Shown here one piece after another: positions 1-7,329 of a stretch of 16,071 nt of DNA. Each line of letters begins with the position of its first letter. The first letter of the stretch is position 1. The stretch is from Chloroflexota bacterium. GTDB taxonomy: Bacteria; Chloroflexota; UBA4733. The stretch covers positions 1 to 16,071 of the forward strand of contig JANWJO010000136.1 in NCBI GenBank assembly GCA_025449435.1. Reading direction: 5' to 3'. Made by a program: the position numbers and the translations under genes. The notes beneath the pieces are model-generated. The model worked only from the letters and a program-made list of their open reading frames with translations. It did no database searches and was not told where the DNA came from.

Positions 1-35
1 GGCGCATCCGTTTAAAGCGAAGGTAAGGTATCTCC

Positions 36-392
36 GTGTCCTACAGCGACCTCACGTTGGTCTGCCGGGATTGCAATTCCCGGTTCATGTTCACTGCTGG
101 TGAGCAAAACTATTATTCGCAACATGGACTGCAGCATCAGCCGACCCGCTGCCCCAACTGCCGGCAAGCGCGCAAGTCCAATCAAGATGCCGGCGGCGAC
201 GGCCGTGGTGCTGAAAATGCCGGCCCGCGCCAGTTGTACGAAGTGATCTGCTCGTCGTGCAAGCGAACGGCGCTGGTCCCTTTCAAGCCCGACCCGAGCA
301 AGCCGGTCTATTGTCCCGAGTGCTACGACGACCACCGCGGTGGCCGGATGTTCGGTTCGCCGGCAGGCTACCGGAGCAACACGCGATTCTAA
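36..392 (+). CDS. Small double zinc-ribbon protein (CxxC-x17-CxxC type)
   Basis: A 118-residue protein with two treble-clef-like zinc ribbons. The first has CxxC at residues 10-13 and CPNC at 39-42. The second has CSSC at 72-75 and CPEC at 93-96, separated by exactly 17 residues, which is the hallmark spacing of the CxxC-x17-CxxC domain family. A Gly/Asp/Ala/Glu-rich linker (about 50-65) joins them, and the tail is basic and Gly-rich. The start is GTG at 36, preceded by a purine-rich GAAGGTAAGG stretch. There is no signal peptide or membrane helix, so it is cytoplasmic. The family is widespread in Chloroflexota and related bacteria, with no assigned reaction; zinc-dependent nucleic-acid or protein binding is only a guess. 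It is convergent with the glutaredoxin gene across a strong hairpin. Confidence 0.85.
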   Translation: MSYSDLTLVCRDCNSRFMFTAGEQNYYSQHGLQHQPTRCPNCRQARKSNQDAGGDGRGAENAGPRQLYEVICSSCKRTALVPFKPDPSKPVYCPECYDDHRGGRMFGSPAGYRSNTRF

Positions 393-449
393 GCCCGTTT
401 GGGCAATGCGGTGACCGTGGCGCTTGAACGGTGCCACGGTCACCTGCAG
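393..449. terminator. Perfect 12-bp hairpin between convergent genes
   Basis: GGTGACCGTGGC (410-421) and GCCACGGTCACC (433-444) are perfectly complementary with an 11-nt spacer. Wobble pairing inside the spacer could extend the stem to about 15 bp. It sits between the stop codons of the two convergent genes and could end transcription from both sides. Neither strand has a T-run after the stem, so it is not a classic intrinsic terminator; it may need a factor or may protect the 3' ends. A smaller GCCC-GTTT-GGGC hairpin lies at 393-404, directly after the zinc-ribbon stop codon. Confidence 0.55.
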
Positions 450-965
450 TTAAAGCGTGACCTCTACCTGGCGCCGCACGTCGTCGCGAGAGAACTCAAG
501 TGCGATGTGTGACCCACGTGTGCGACCCGACAACGCGGCCTCGACGTCCGCTGCAGTGCGAATCTCGCTGGCGTCCAGGTGCGTGATGATGTCGCCAGGT
601 CGCAAACCAGCCTTGGCGGCCGTTGACAAGGGCGTTACTTTGCCAACGTAGGCACCGGGTACAGCCGGGCGGCCCTGCCCGACGAGGATGCGCGCGGCGT
701 CGGCTACAGCGACGCCAAATGGCGGCGATTTCGCTGGCATGCTCACTAGATAATCGAGCCGGCGCTGGTCGAAACCGACAACAACCTCATCGTCGATGGT
801 GATCACCGGCACACCTTGCTGGCCAGACTTGCGCACCATCTCATAAGCCGCCGAGCGGTCAACGCTCACGTCCTTTTCGCGATAGGGAACGCCGCGCTGC
901 GAAAGCCACGCTTTCGCCCGAGTACACCACGGTCAAGTGGGTGTGGTATAGACGGTCACTTCCAC
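450..965 (-). CDS. Glutaredoxin-PDZ fusion, candidate selenoprotein (UPWC active site)
   Basis: Reading from GTG at 965 gives a 171-residue protein with one in-frame TGA (935-933) at residue 11. The context is VYTTPT-TGA-PWC-TRAKAWL, so the TGA falls exactly on the first, catalytic cysteine of the glutaredoxin CPWC motif; the resolving Cys is residue 14. The rest of the thioredoxin fold follows in the same frame, with the cis-proline loop QGVPVI (Pro53) and the VVVGFD strand typical of YruB-type glutaredoxins. A PDZ domain follows (about 83-171, with GLRPGDIITHLD). A GGAGG site lies 10 nt before the GTG; ATG at 989 is an alternative start. A hairpin suited to be a SECIS follows the TGA. If the TGA is read as stop, only a Cys-less fragment from GTG 869 (139 aa) is made, lacking strand 1 and the active site. 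A TGC-to-TGA mutation or a base-call error is the rival explanation. Likely role: thiol/selenol redox enzyme, with PDZ for partner binding. Confidence 0.75.
899..917 (-). promoter_or_regulatory. Putative bacterial SECIS hairpin downstream of in-frame TGA
   Basis: On the minus strand GCGAAAGC (917-910), loop GTG (909-907) and GCTTTCGC (906-899) form a perfect 8-bp stem. It begins 15 nt after the TGA (935-933). The first loop base is a G, 24 nt after the TGA. Known bacterial SECIS models ask for a short stem, a small apical loop with G in the first two positions, and a TGA-to-G distance of about 16-37 nt; all are met. It lies inside the coding frame, as bacterial SECIS elements do. Confidence 0.65.
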
Positions 966-1094
966 GGTGTGCAATCCTCCAGCCGGCATTGCTATCAACT
1001 CCTCGCATACAGTACCGCACCCTTACAAAGGTACGATGCTAGCGATGCGCTCGCGTGGCGGGCATAGGCCCCACTACACAAGGAGGTGCGTACC
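966..1094. other. Divergent intergenic region, glutaredoxin / YbjQ-like
   Basis: These 129 bases separate two divergently oriented genes and should hold both promoters. The Shine-Dalgarno site of the minus gene (GGAGG, 980-976) and of the plus gene (AAGGAGG, 1080-1086) are clear. I found no convincing -35/-10 pair on either strand. A short inverted repeat, GTACC (1012-1016) and GGTAC (1030-1034), is the only other structure seen. Confidence 0.5.
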
Positions 1095-1419
1095 ATGCTC
1101 GTAGTGACAACCGAGAACGTGCCTGGCCAGCACGTCACACAGGTGTTTGGTCAAGTATTTGGCCTCGTGGTGCGCAGTCGCGGACTCGGTGGCAACATCA
1201 TGGCCGGCCTGCGCTCGCTCGGCGGTGGTGAGATCAAGGAGTACACGGAGTTGCTGGAGGAGGCTCCGCCGGCACGCGACTGATCGCATGATCCAAAATG
1301 CCACCGTGATGGGCGCTAATGCGGTAGTAATGATGCGTTTCGACAGCTCGGAAATAGGGCAAACCATGTCGGAAATTGTGGCATACGGCACGGCCGTCGC
1401 GATCGAGCCCAACACCTGA
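1095..1419 (+). pseudogene. YbjQ/DUF74 family protein, interrupted by a one-base frameshift
   Basis: ATG at 1095 follows an excellent AAGGAGG site (8-nt spacing) and encodes [11 protein letters not shown], then [13 protein letters not shown] and [13 protein letters not shown], the N-terminal two thirds of a YbjQ/DUF74 (PF01906) protein. That frame then meets TGA at 1281. The missing C-terminal third ([39 protein letters not shown]) continues in the +1 frame from about 1267 to the TGA at 1417-1419. Removing one C at 1266-1267 restores a 107-residue protein of normal family length. Both halves are well conserved, so either the mutation is recent or it is a sequencing indel; a programmed shift has no obvious slippery site. 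The family is a small pentameric beta-fold of unknown function, formerly called heavy-metal binding. Confidence 0.8.
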
Positions 1420-1435
1420 GGGATTGTGAATAGGC

Positions 1436-1762
1436 ATGACGCTGCGAAACGGGCTTATCGTGTACGCGGCCGTTGCTGTGGTACTGGGTGTCCTGCTCAT
1501 CTTGATCGTCCGGCCGTTTCTTGGCGGCAACCTTCCGCTCACCGTTGGCATCGATCTGCTCGTGAGCGGCGCCGCCGTTGCCGCTGCGATTGGGTTTGAA
1601 CGATCACGCTACCGGCCGCAAGCCACCACGCCGCAACGGTTACGCCCCACTGGAGAGAAGATGACCGACCCAATCACCAACGAACTAGTGGAAGTGTGGG
1701 AGGATCCGGTCACCGGGGAACGCGAGTACCGGCCGGCTGGCGATCATTCCGTGCGCAAGTAG
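1436..1762 (+). CDS. Small two-helix membrane protein, function unknown
   Basis: A 108-residue protein with two hydrophobic segments (about 7-26 and 34-54) and a hydrophilic C-terminal tail containing TDPITNELVEVWEDPVTGER, a repetitive Asp-Pro-x-Thr pattern. The start is ATG at 1436, 17 nt after the YbjQ-like gene, so the two are probably cotranscribed. Its last 19 bases overlap the 3' end of the convergent minus-strand gene. I do not recognise a named family; two-helix proteins with such tails recur next to unrelated genes in Chloroflexota. It should sit in the cytoplasmic membrane. Confidence 0.7.
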   Translation: MTLRNGLIVYAAVAVVLGVLLILIVRPFLGGNLPLTVGIDLLVSGAAVAAAIGFERSRYRPQATTPQRLRPTGEKMTDPITNELVEVWEDPVTGEREYRPAGDHSVRK

Positions 1763-3270
1763 TGCACGATCATGCTGTCAACGACCTGCTCAACTGGGGC
1801 ATGATCGTCGGTGAACACCAAGCCCTGTGAAGGCTGCACCAACGTCAGGCTCTGCATAGCCGACGCGCCGAGCTGGCGGAGGACGCCGTTGTTGAGCCCA
1901 TCCACCCGCGTTTGAATGCCGTCCCGATTCCACGGCACCGGACTCGCCACGATCAGGCTATTCAGAATGAGCGTTCCTGGTGGCGCCGGCACATTAATGA
2001 TGTATACAGAGGGGAAGTCGAGACGCATTGTTCGTGCGATGTCGTCCACAAGTGCCACATCGTCAGCCGTACGACCCACGTTAATGACCACGGTGCCATC
2101 GGGCGTGAGGTGTTCGCCGATCTCTTGGAAGAATTCCTGTGTCGTAAGTTGAAATGGGATATATGGGGTATGGTAAGCGTCCACGCTAATGAGGTCGTAC
2201 TTGGTGTCGGTGGTGCGTAGGAAATAGCGGCCATCTTGCGCATAGGTGTGGACATTCGGCTCATTGAGCTCGAAGTATTGCCGCCCTATATCAATAATCG
2301 CCGGATCGATCTCAACGCCATCGATGGGTACGGGCCCATAAAAGTACGTCAGTTCTTTCGCCATCGTACCCGCACCCATGCCGATAATGGCGGCCCTGCG
2401 GACTGTTTGAGCAGTGTGCTGCGGATTGAAGTAGGGTGCTATCAGCACGTAGTCCCAATAGGCGCGCGTGAGGTGATCGACAGGATTGGGGCTATTGTCA
2501 TCGCTTTTGATAAAGATGGAGTGTATCGACACTCCTTCGTTGAGTAAGAGTTCGGTTATACCCTGAATATCAATCACTTGAATGTAGTTATAGTCGGACT
2601 CTCGCTCAGCGATCATGCCCACGGCCGGCTTAATGACGCCTGGTGGAATGACGAACAGTAGGACGCCAATCGCGACCATCACGGCCATCGCCATGCTGCG
2701 CAAGCCGATGGCCGACAGCACGAGCAGTGCTAGGCCAAACAGGATGAGCGTGCGGGCCGTGCCGATAGTTGGGATGAATACCAGCACTGGCAGAAACGTG
2801 CCGACGATGCTTCCCACCGTCGACAAGGCGTAGAGCGAGCCTGCCACATTGCCGGCGCCCTCGATCTTGGTTACCGCCAGCCGGATGGCGAACGGCGAAA
2901 CACAGCCCAACAGCGTGATCGGGATAGCAAACAGCAAGATGGTGCCCAACAACGAGCCGAGAAAGCTGCCCACCGAGACCGTGGCGAAGGCGGTGAGCGA
3001 CAATTGTAGGATGGGTCTGGAAACAAACGGGATAACCATAATGACGATGGCTGCGATCGCCGTGAGCCGGTACAGGTAGGTTTCGTTGGGGTGCCGGTCG
3101 GCGATGCGGCCGCCCAGAAAATAGCCCACCGACAGGTAAATCAAGATGAGGCCGATGATGTTGGCCCATACGAAGATACTCGTACCGAAATAGGGTTCGA
3201 GCAGCCGGGAGGCGCACATTTCGGCTGCAAGCGACGTCATCCCCGACACGAACACGACGGCGCGGAGCAT
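1744..3270 (-). CDS. Membrane-fused spermidine synthase-like protein
   Basis: A 508-residue protein. Residues 1-215 hold six or seven hydrophobic helices of the fused MFS/spermidine-synthase type. Residues about 220-508 form a SpeE-like Rossmann domain. Visible S-adenosyl-ligand motifs are GMGAG (297-301), VEID (319-322, the acidic residue that would bind the ligand ribose), DGR (346-348), and YDLISVDAY with D364 at the place of the SpeE proton acceptor. The second Asp of soluble SpeE (the Asp-Pro of its loop) is absent, as is common in the membrane-fused branch, so aminopropyl transfer is plausible but the true acceptor is uncertain. ATG at 3270 follows a GAAGGGAA site. No speD or other polyamine gene is nearby. 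Confidence 0.85.
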   Translation of the reverse strand: MLRAVVFVSGMTSLAAEMCASRLLEPYFGTSIFVWANIIGLILIYLSVGYFLGGRIADRHPNETYLYRLTAIAAIVIMVIPFVSRPILQLSLTAFATVSVGSFLGSLLGTILLFAIPITLLGCVSPFAIRLAVTKIEGAGNVAGSLYALSTVGSIVGTFLPVLVFIPTIGTARTLILFGLALLVLSAIGLRSMAMAVMVAIGVLLFVIPPGVIKPAVGMIAERESDYNYIQVIDIQGITELLLNEGVSIHSIFIKSDDNSPNPVDHLTRAYWDYVLIAPYFNPQHTAQTVRRAAIIGMGAGTMAKELTYFYGPVPIDGVEIDPAIIDIGRQYFELNEPNVHTYAQDGRYFLRTTDTKYDLISVDAYHTPYIPFQLTTQEFFQEIGEHLTPDGTVVINVGRTADDVALVDDIARTMRLDFPSVYIINVPAPPGTLILNSLIVASPVPWNRDGIQTRVDGLNNGVLRQLGASAMQSLTLVQPSQGLVFTDDHAPVEQVVDSMIVHYLRTE

Positions 3271-3509
3271 CCAGTTCCCTTCGCGTCACCTACTGGTGCA
3301 GTGTTTCTGGCGGATCGAGCAGTTCCCCGCCTGAGCCTGCCAAAGGCGTGCGAGGGTCCCTGTCATCAGGGTACGTCCGACCTTAGGCATCGTCAAGTTT
3401 GCTACGAGCGCAGCGCGCGGGCTGCCGGATGCAGTTGCTTCCCGCGTGGTTGACGCCATTCGCCATCTCCTTCATGCTCTTGATGAGGACAGCGAACTTG
3501 GAGGGATAC
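3271..3509. other. Intergenic region between divergent genes, GH32 promoter side
   Basis: About 240 bases between the membrane spermidine-synthase gene and the GH32 gene. An open frame extends the GH32 gene upstream to 3399, but its translation (LRAQRAGCRMQLLPAW and so on) has no family resemblance and is best taken as 5' untranslated sequence. A possible promoter is TTGACG (3450-3455), 17 nt, CATGCT (3473-3478), with a weak -10. A small inverted repeat CCCTG-TCAT-CAGGG is at 3358-3371. I see no LacI-type palindrome matching the one at 8317. Confidence 0.45.
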
Positions 3510-4937
3510 ATGACCACGGTCGATCGACGGCACCGACCCGGCTACCACTTTCTGCCACCGTCGGGTTGGATGAACGATCCTAACGGCGTGATCCAGTGGC
3601 ACGGTGTATACCACCTGTTCTACCAGCACAATCCTGACGAAGCGGTCCATCGCAACGTGCACTGGGGCCACGCAACGAGCACCGACTTGATGCACTGGGA
3701 GCACCGGCCCATCGCCCTCACGCCGCAGGCCGGCGCTGCCGACGCTGCCGGATGCTGGTCGGGCTCAGCCGTGGAACACGACGGCCGTCCGGTGATCCTA
3801 TATACAGGCGTAACGGGCGGCCGTCCGTACGTCGAGACGCAGTGCCTCGCCACCGGTGACCTTGATCTGGACACGCTGGCGAAACGGCCTGAAGGTCCTG
3901 TGATCGCAGAACGGCCACAGGGACTCGACCTATTGGCGTTCCGCGATCCGTGTCCCTGGTGTGAGCCGGACGGCTGGCACCTGGCGCTAGGCACCGGCAT
4001 TGCGGGCGCCGGACCCACTCTACTTCATTACCGCTCGGAAGATCTGGTCACGTGGACGTATCTTGGCACGCTGACTGATCCATCCTTTCGGGCGCCGCAC
4101 GGGCCGAGCCTGGGTGCAATCTGGGAATGCCCGCAGTTCTTCAAGCTCGGTGATGAGCAGGTGTTGCTGGTGTCGGTGCTCGGAGACCATCCTGAGCACG
4201 TGGTGTGCATGATGGGACCCTATACCAATGGCACGTTTGCACCACGATCGGTGACCTTGGTTGACGCGGGACCCGACTTGTATGCGCCGATCACGATGCT
4301 CGACACTGCTGGCCGCCGCCTCATGTTCGGATGGAGCTGGGAGGCGCGCACTCGCGCCGTCCAAAAGGAAGCAGGCTGGGCTGGCGTGCTCACGGTTCCC
4401 CGAGTCCTCACGGCCGGCCCTGACGGACGGCTGCGTTACGAGCCAGTGCCCGAGCTACACCGCCTGCGACGGGAAGTGGCACACATTCAGCCTGTGGTTG
4501 TCACAACCGAGCACCAGTTCCAGCTCCCAATGCATGCCGACATGGCCGACATACAGCTGTCGTTGAAGGCGATCGGCGAAGCTCGTTGGGCGCTTTCCGT
4601 CCTGCGTTCTGCTGATGGTGTGGAGCACTCAGACATCCGGTACGACGGCTCGACCGGCGTGCTCACATTGGATCGCAGTCATGCCAGCCTGGACCCGGCG
4701 GTGAACGGTGGCCGGTACTCGGTGAACGTCACTCCGGGTTCGGACGGAGTGATCAACCTGCGCGTCCTCATCGACCGGTCCATCATCGAAGTGTTTGCTA
4801 ACGACGCCCCGCCTCTAACAGCGCGTGTGTATCCGGTTGGAACGGCAAGTCAGCACATGTCGCTCGCTTTTGCAGCCGGCGAAGTCGACATTCGATCCGG
4901 TAGCGTGTGGCGCCTTGCTTCCACCAATGTGGAGTAG
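3510..4937 (+). CDS. Glycoside hydrolase family 32 beta-fructosidase (sucrose / fructan hydrolase)
   Basis: A 475-residue GH32 enzyme, starting at ATG 3510 with GGAGGG four bases upstream. The catalytic triad is complete: WMNDPNG at 20-26 (nucleophile D23), FRDP at 144-147 (transition-state stabiliser D146) and WECP at 205-208 (acid/base E206). The five-bladed propeller also shows GPDLYAP (254-260) and GWSWEAR (274-280). The C-terminal beta-sandwich ends with the typical VLIDRSIIEVFAND strand. There is no signal peptide, so it acts in the cytoplasm on an imported beta-fructofuranoside such as sucrose, a short fructan or sucrose-6-phosphate. It lies tail-to-tail with the Gfo/Idh operon, close to an ABC sugar importer that could supply the substrate. 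Exact substrate cannot be told from the sequence. Confidence 0.93.
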   Translation: MTTVDRRHRPGYHFLPPSGWMNDPNGVIQWHGVYHLFYQHNPDEAVHRNVHWGHATSTDLMHWEHRPIALTPQAGAADAAGCWSGSAVEHDGRPVILYTGVTGGRPYVETQCLATGDLDLDTLAKRPEGPVIAERPQGLDLLAFRDPCPWCEPDGWHLALGTGIAGAGPTLLHYRSEDLVTWTYLGTLTDPSFRAPHGPSLGAIWECPQFFKLGDEQVLLVSVLGDHPEHVVCMMGPYTNGTFAPRSVTLVDAGPDLYAPITMLDTAGRRLMFGWSWEARTRAVQKEAGWAGVLTVPRVLTAGPDGRLRYEPVPELHRLRREVAHIQPVVVTTEHQFQLPMHADMADIQLSLKAIGEARWALSVLRSADGVEHSDIRYDGSTGVLTLDRSHASLDPAVNGGRYSVNVTPGSDGVINLRVLIDRSIIEVFANDAPPLTARVYPVGTASQHMSLAFAAGEVDIRSGSVWRLASTNVE

Positions 4938-4988
4938 CGGCATAGGCAGCCCAAGTCCGGATAAACGTGTCGGAAGAGCGAGTACTAG

Positions 4989-6143
4989 CTATACCGTTTG
5001 CTCGGTAGGGTCCATGGGCAGCTTAATGGGAGCCCCACCTCGATTGGACGACTCGCGCAAGGCGACGATCAGCTCTTGATCGAGCCGCGCCTGGGCCGCT
5101 CCGTAGGAAGGTTGCGTGTTATTCCGGACGGCGTTGACCAAGCTCATGATGCACCCAGCGACACCGATTTCATCGTCGTGCCATTGCGGACCGTGCCCAC
5201 GTGAGGCGGTCACGAACGGGCTATTCCAGATGGCCAGCGGAACACGCGCATCACTGGTGTGCGCGGCAATAGCTACCAGTGCTCCACCGTCGACGCGTTC
5301 CCAGCGGCGCTCGATGGTGATGTATTGCGGAGCCTGTCCCGATGGCGACAGTAGCGACAGCCGTTCTTCAGAGTTAGGGCCGGTGCCGATCGAAATCCCC
5401 ATACCCTTTTCGGCCAGGAACCGGCTACTGCGCCACCAGCGCAACGCAGAGTCGTAACCGAGGTTCGTCCAGTGAAAGATGCCCAGCTGCCCGCCCTCAA
5501 ACTCCACCATGCCGTGTTCCTGCGTTTCCGAGCGGGGACCCTCCTCGTTGTGATTGCGCGACGTGTAAGGCATAAGCATGTACTTGCGTACTGCGCCGGT
5601 TACCTGCACCGGCTTGGCGTCAAACCCCAGGTAGCTGCGCATGACGCTTGCGCCGTGGTAGCCGTGTCCGGCAAAGTCGTTGAAGGAGGAATACACCCGG
5701 CCAAACACGCCGGAGGCGATGAGCAGCAGCTTGATTTGCTCCAGGGGCCTGCGGTGAAACTGTTCGGCGACTTCGACTTTGGTGCCGTGACGTGCCGCCG
5801 ACGCGATAATCGCATCGGCATCGCTAAGCCGGTGGGCGATCGGCGTCTCGAGCAGCACGTTCAGGCCGTGTTCGACAGCCATGAGGCCGATCTCGGCATT
5901 GGCCCCGTAGTTCACCGTGACGATGCCGATCGTGGGAGCCTTATCGCGCATGAGCTGGTCCATATCGGTGAAGTGGGGCACGCCGAGGCTTTGCCCCAAC
6001 CGCGCTGCCGAGGCAGCACTGCGGCCCCATACCGCCACGAGCTCGACGTGCTCGGCGAGCGCTTTGATGATCGGCCCATACATATAGTCGGCACGGGCTC
6101 CCGTACCGATGATGGCCACTCTCAGGGGTAGATGCAACGGCAT
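4989..6143 (-). CDS. Gfo/Idh/MocA family sugar oxidoreductase
   Basis: A 384-residue NAD(P)-dependent dehydrogenase. The N-terminal Rossmann fold has VAIIGTGARA (9-18), with Ala in place of the last Gly of GxGxxG. The motif that is normally EKP reads ETP (99-101), so the conserved lysine of the family is a threonine. The C-terminal alpha/beta domain shows EQFHRRPLEQIK, and RNHNEEGPRSETQEHG may form the substrate pocket. ATG at 6143 has a GAGG site 9 nt upstream. It is the last gene of a three-gene minus-strand operon, 67 nt after the Old Yellow Enzyme gene. Likely role: oxidation of a hydroxyl of a sugar, inositol or glycoside, or the reverse reduction. Substrate unknown. Confidence 0.88.
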   Translation of the reverse strand: MPLHLPLRVAIIGTGARADYMYGPIIKALAEHVELVAVWGRSAASAARLGQSLGVPHFTDMDQLMRDKAPTIGIVTVNYGANAEIGLMAVEHGLNVLLETPIAHRLSDADAIIASAARHGTKVEVAEQFHRRPLEQIKLLLIASGVFGRVYSSFNDFAGHGYHGASVMRSYLGFDAKPVQVTGAVRKYMLMPYTSRNHNEEGPRSETQEHGMVEFEGGQLGIFHWTNLGYDSALRWWRSSRFLAEKGMGISIGTGPNSEERLSLLSPSGQAPQYITIERRWERVDGGALVAIAAHTSDARVPLAIWNSPFVTASRGHGPQWHDDEIGVAGCIMSLVNAVRNNTQPSYGAAQARLDQELIVALRESSNRGGAPIKLPMDPTEQTV

Positions 6144-6210
6144 GGCGGCATACCTCGATTCCAGCTCAGTTCACTACGACTGTTTACTTGGTTTTCTGGC
6201 TCTCCTGAGG

Positions 6211-7329
6211 CTACCGCGCCGGTTTGGCACGCACATATTGCACTGGCCAGGCGCCAGCATCTGGGTCGCCCAGATTAGCGCCAGCGTGCAGCGGAAAATA
6301 CGGGTCGCGTAACAACTCCCGCGCCATAACGATGAGGTCAGCTTGTCCATTGTCCAGCACGGCTTCCGCCTGTTGTGCCGTGGTAATGAGCCCGACGGCG
6401 GCTGTGGCGATGTGCGCCTCACGCCGGATGGCCTCTGAGAACGGCACCTGGTAGCCGGGACCAGGGCGCACCTCTTGGAGCGGCGTCAAGCCTCCGCTTG
6501 AGCAGTCCACCACATCGACGCCGGCGCCAACCATCCGTCGCGCCAGCTCGATACTGCTTGGTAAGTCCCAACCACCGGCGGCCCAGTCCGTGGCAGAGAT
6601 CCGAACGAACAGTGGCTTAGAGGTCGGCCACACGCTGCGGATGGCCTGGGCTACCTCAATGGTGAGTCGAACGCGATGGTCGAACGAACCTCCATAGCCG
6701 TCGTCGCGGGTGTTCGCCAGGGGAGACATGAACTCATGGAGCAAATAGCCGTGGGCGGCGTGTATCTCTATAACATCGATGCCCAGTTGGTCTGCGCGCT
6801 GTGCTGCTTTACGGAACGACTCAATGACCGTATCGATGTCACCGAGCGTCATGGCGCGGGGCAGGCGGTAATTATCCTGGAATTTACTGGTCGTTGGCCC
6901 AATCGGCTGCCAGCCGCCCAGGTCATCGGGAACGCCATGATGGCCTTCCCAGGGTCTGGAGGTGCTGGCTTTACGCCCGGCGTGCGCGAGCTGGATACCC
7001 ATCGCTGCACCCTGAGCCTTCACAAAGGTCACGGTGCGCTCCAATGCCTGCGTATGCTGGTCCGACCAAAACCCGAGGTCCTGTGGCGATATCCGGCCCT
7101 CTGGAGACACTGCGGCGGCTTCGGTGAACACCAATGCTGCCCCGCCAACCGCACGGCTGCCCAGATGAACCAAATGCCAGTCCGTCGCCAGCCCGTCTTG
7201 CGCCTCGCAGCAGTACTGGCACATCGGCGATACGACGATGCGGTTGCGCAAGGTGAGGCTGCGGAGCGTCAAGGGCCGGAGAAGTGCTGGAGTCGCCAGC
7301 GCGCGCGGCGGCGTGGAGGTCGTCGACAC
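6211..7329 (-). CDS. Old Yellow Enzyme family NADPH-dependent flavin oxidoreductase, YqjM-like
   Basis: A 372-residue FMN-dependent TIM-barrel ene-reductase. Class markers of the YqjM branch are SPMCQY (34-39, with flavin-tuning C37), QLAHAGRKAS (113-122), HAAHGYLLHEFMSPLANTR (190-208, with substrate-binding H190 and H193), DDGYGGS and the phosphate-binding MARELLRDPYFP near the C terminus. The family reduces activated C=C bonds of enones and enals. It begins at GTG 7329, immediately after the TAG of the upstream gene, so translation is probably coupled. Being placed between a sugar isomerase/epimerase and a sugar dehydrogenase is unusual and suggests an unsaturated keto-sugar substrate rather than general detoxification; that is inference. 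Confidence 0.92.
   Translation of the reverse strand: MSTTSTPPRALATPALLRPLTLRSLTLRNRIVVSPMCQYCCEAQDGLATDWHLVHLGSRAVGGAALVFTEAAAVSPEGRISPQDLGFWSDQHTQALERTVTFVKAQGAAMGIQLAHAGRKASTSRPWEGHHGVPDDLGGWQPIGPTTSKFQDNYRLPRAMTLGDIDTVIESFRKAAQRADQLGIDVIEIHAAHGYLLHEFMSPLANTRDDGYGGSFDHRVRLTIEVAQAIRSVWPTSKPLFVRISATDWAAGGWDLPSSIELARRMVGAGVDVVDCSSGGLTPLQEVRPGPGYQVPFSEAIRREAHIATAAVGLITTAQQAEAVLDNGQADLIVMARELLRDPYFPLHAGANLGDPDAGAWPVQYVRAKPAR

Noticed and set aside
450..869. 139-residue ORF starting at GTG 869 as a complete gene
   Set aside because: It lacks the first strand and active site of the glutaredoxin fold, and the same frame continues upstream through one TGA with clear homology and a Shine-Dalgarno site before GTG 965.
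3358..3371. CCCTG-TCAT-CAGGG inverted repeat as an operator of the GH32 gene
   Set aside because: The arms are only 5 bp, there is no second copy near other promoters in the window and it does not match the LacI-type palindrome at 8317.
3399..3509. N-terminal extension of the GH32 gene
   Set aside because: The added residues have no family resemblance, there is no suitable ribosome site at 3399, and ATG 3510 has GGAGGG just upstream and starts where GH32 proteins normally start.
4992..5007. TACCG-6nt-CGGTA hairpin as terminator of the Gfo/Idh or GH32 gene
   Set aside because: Only a 5-bp stem with no T-run, and it overlaps the coding end of the Gfo/Idh gene.
5472..6131. 219-residue plus-strand ORF
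   Set aside because: It lies fully inside the Gfo/Idh gene on the opposite strand and shows no recognisable motif.
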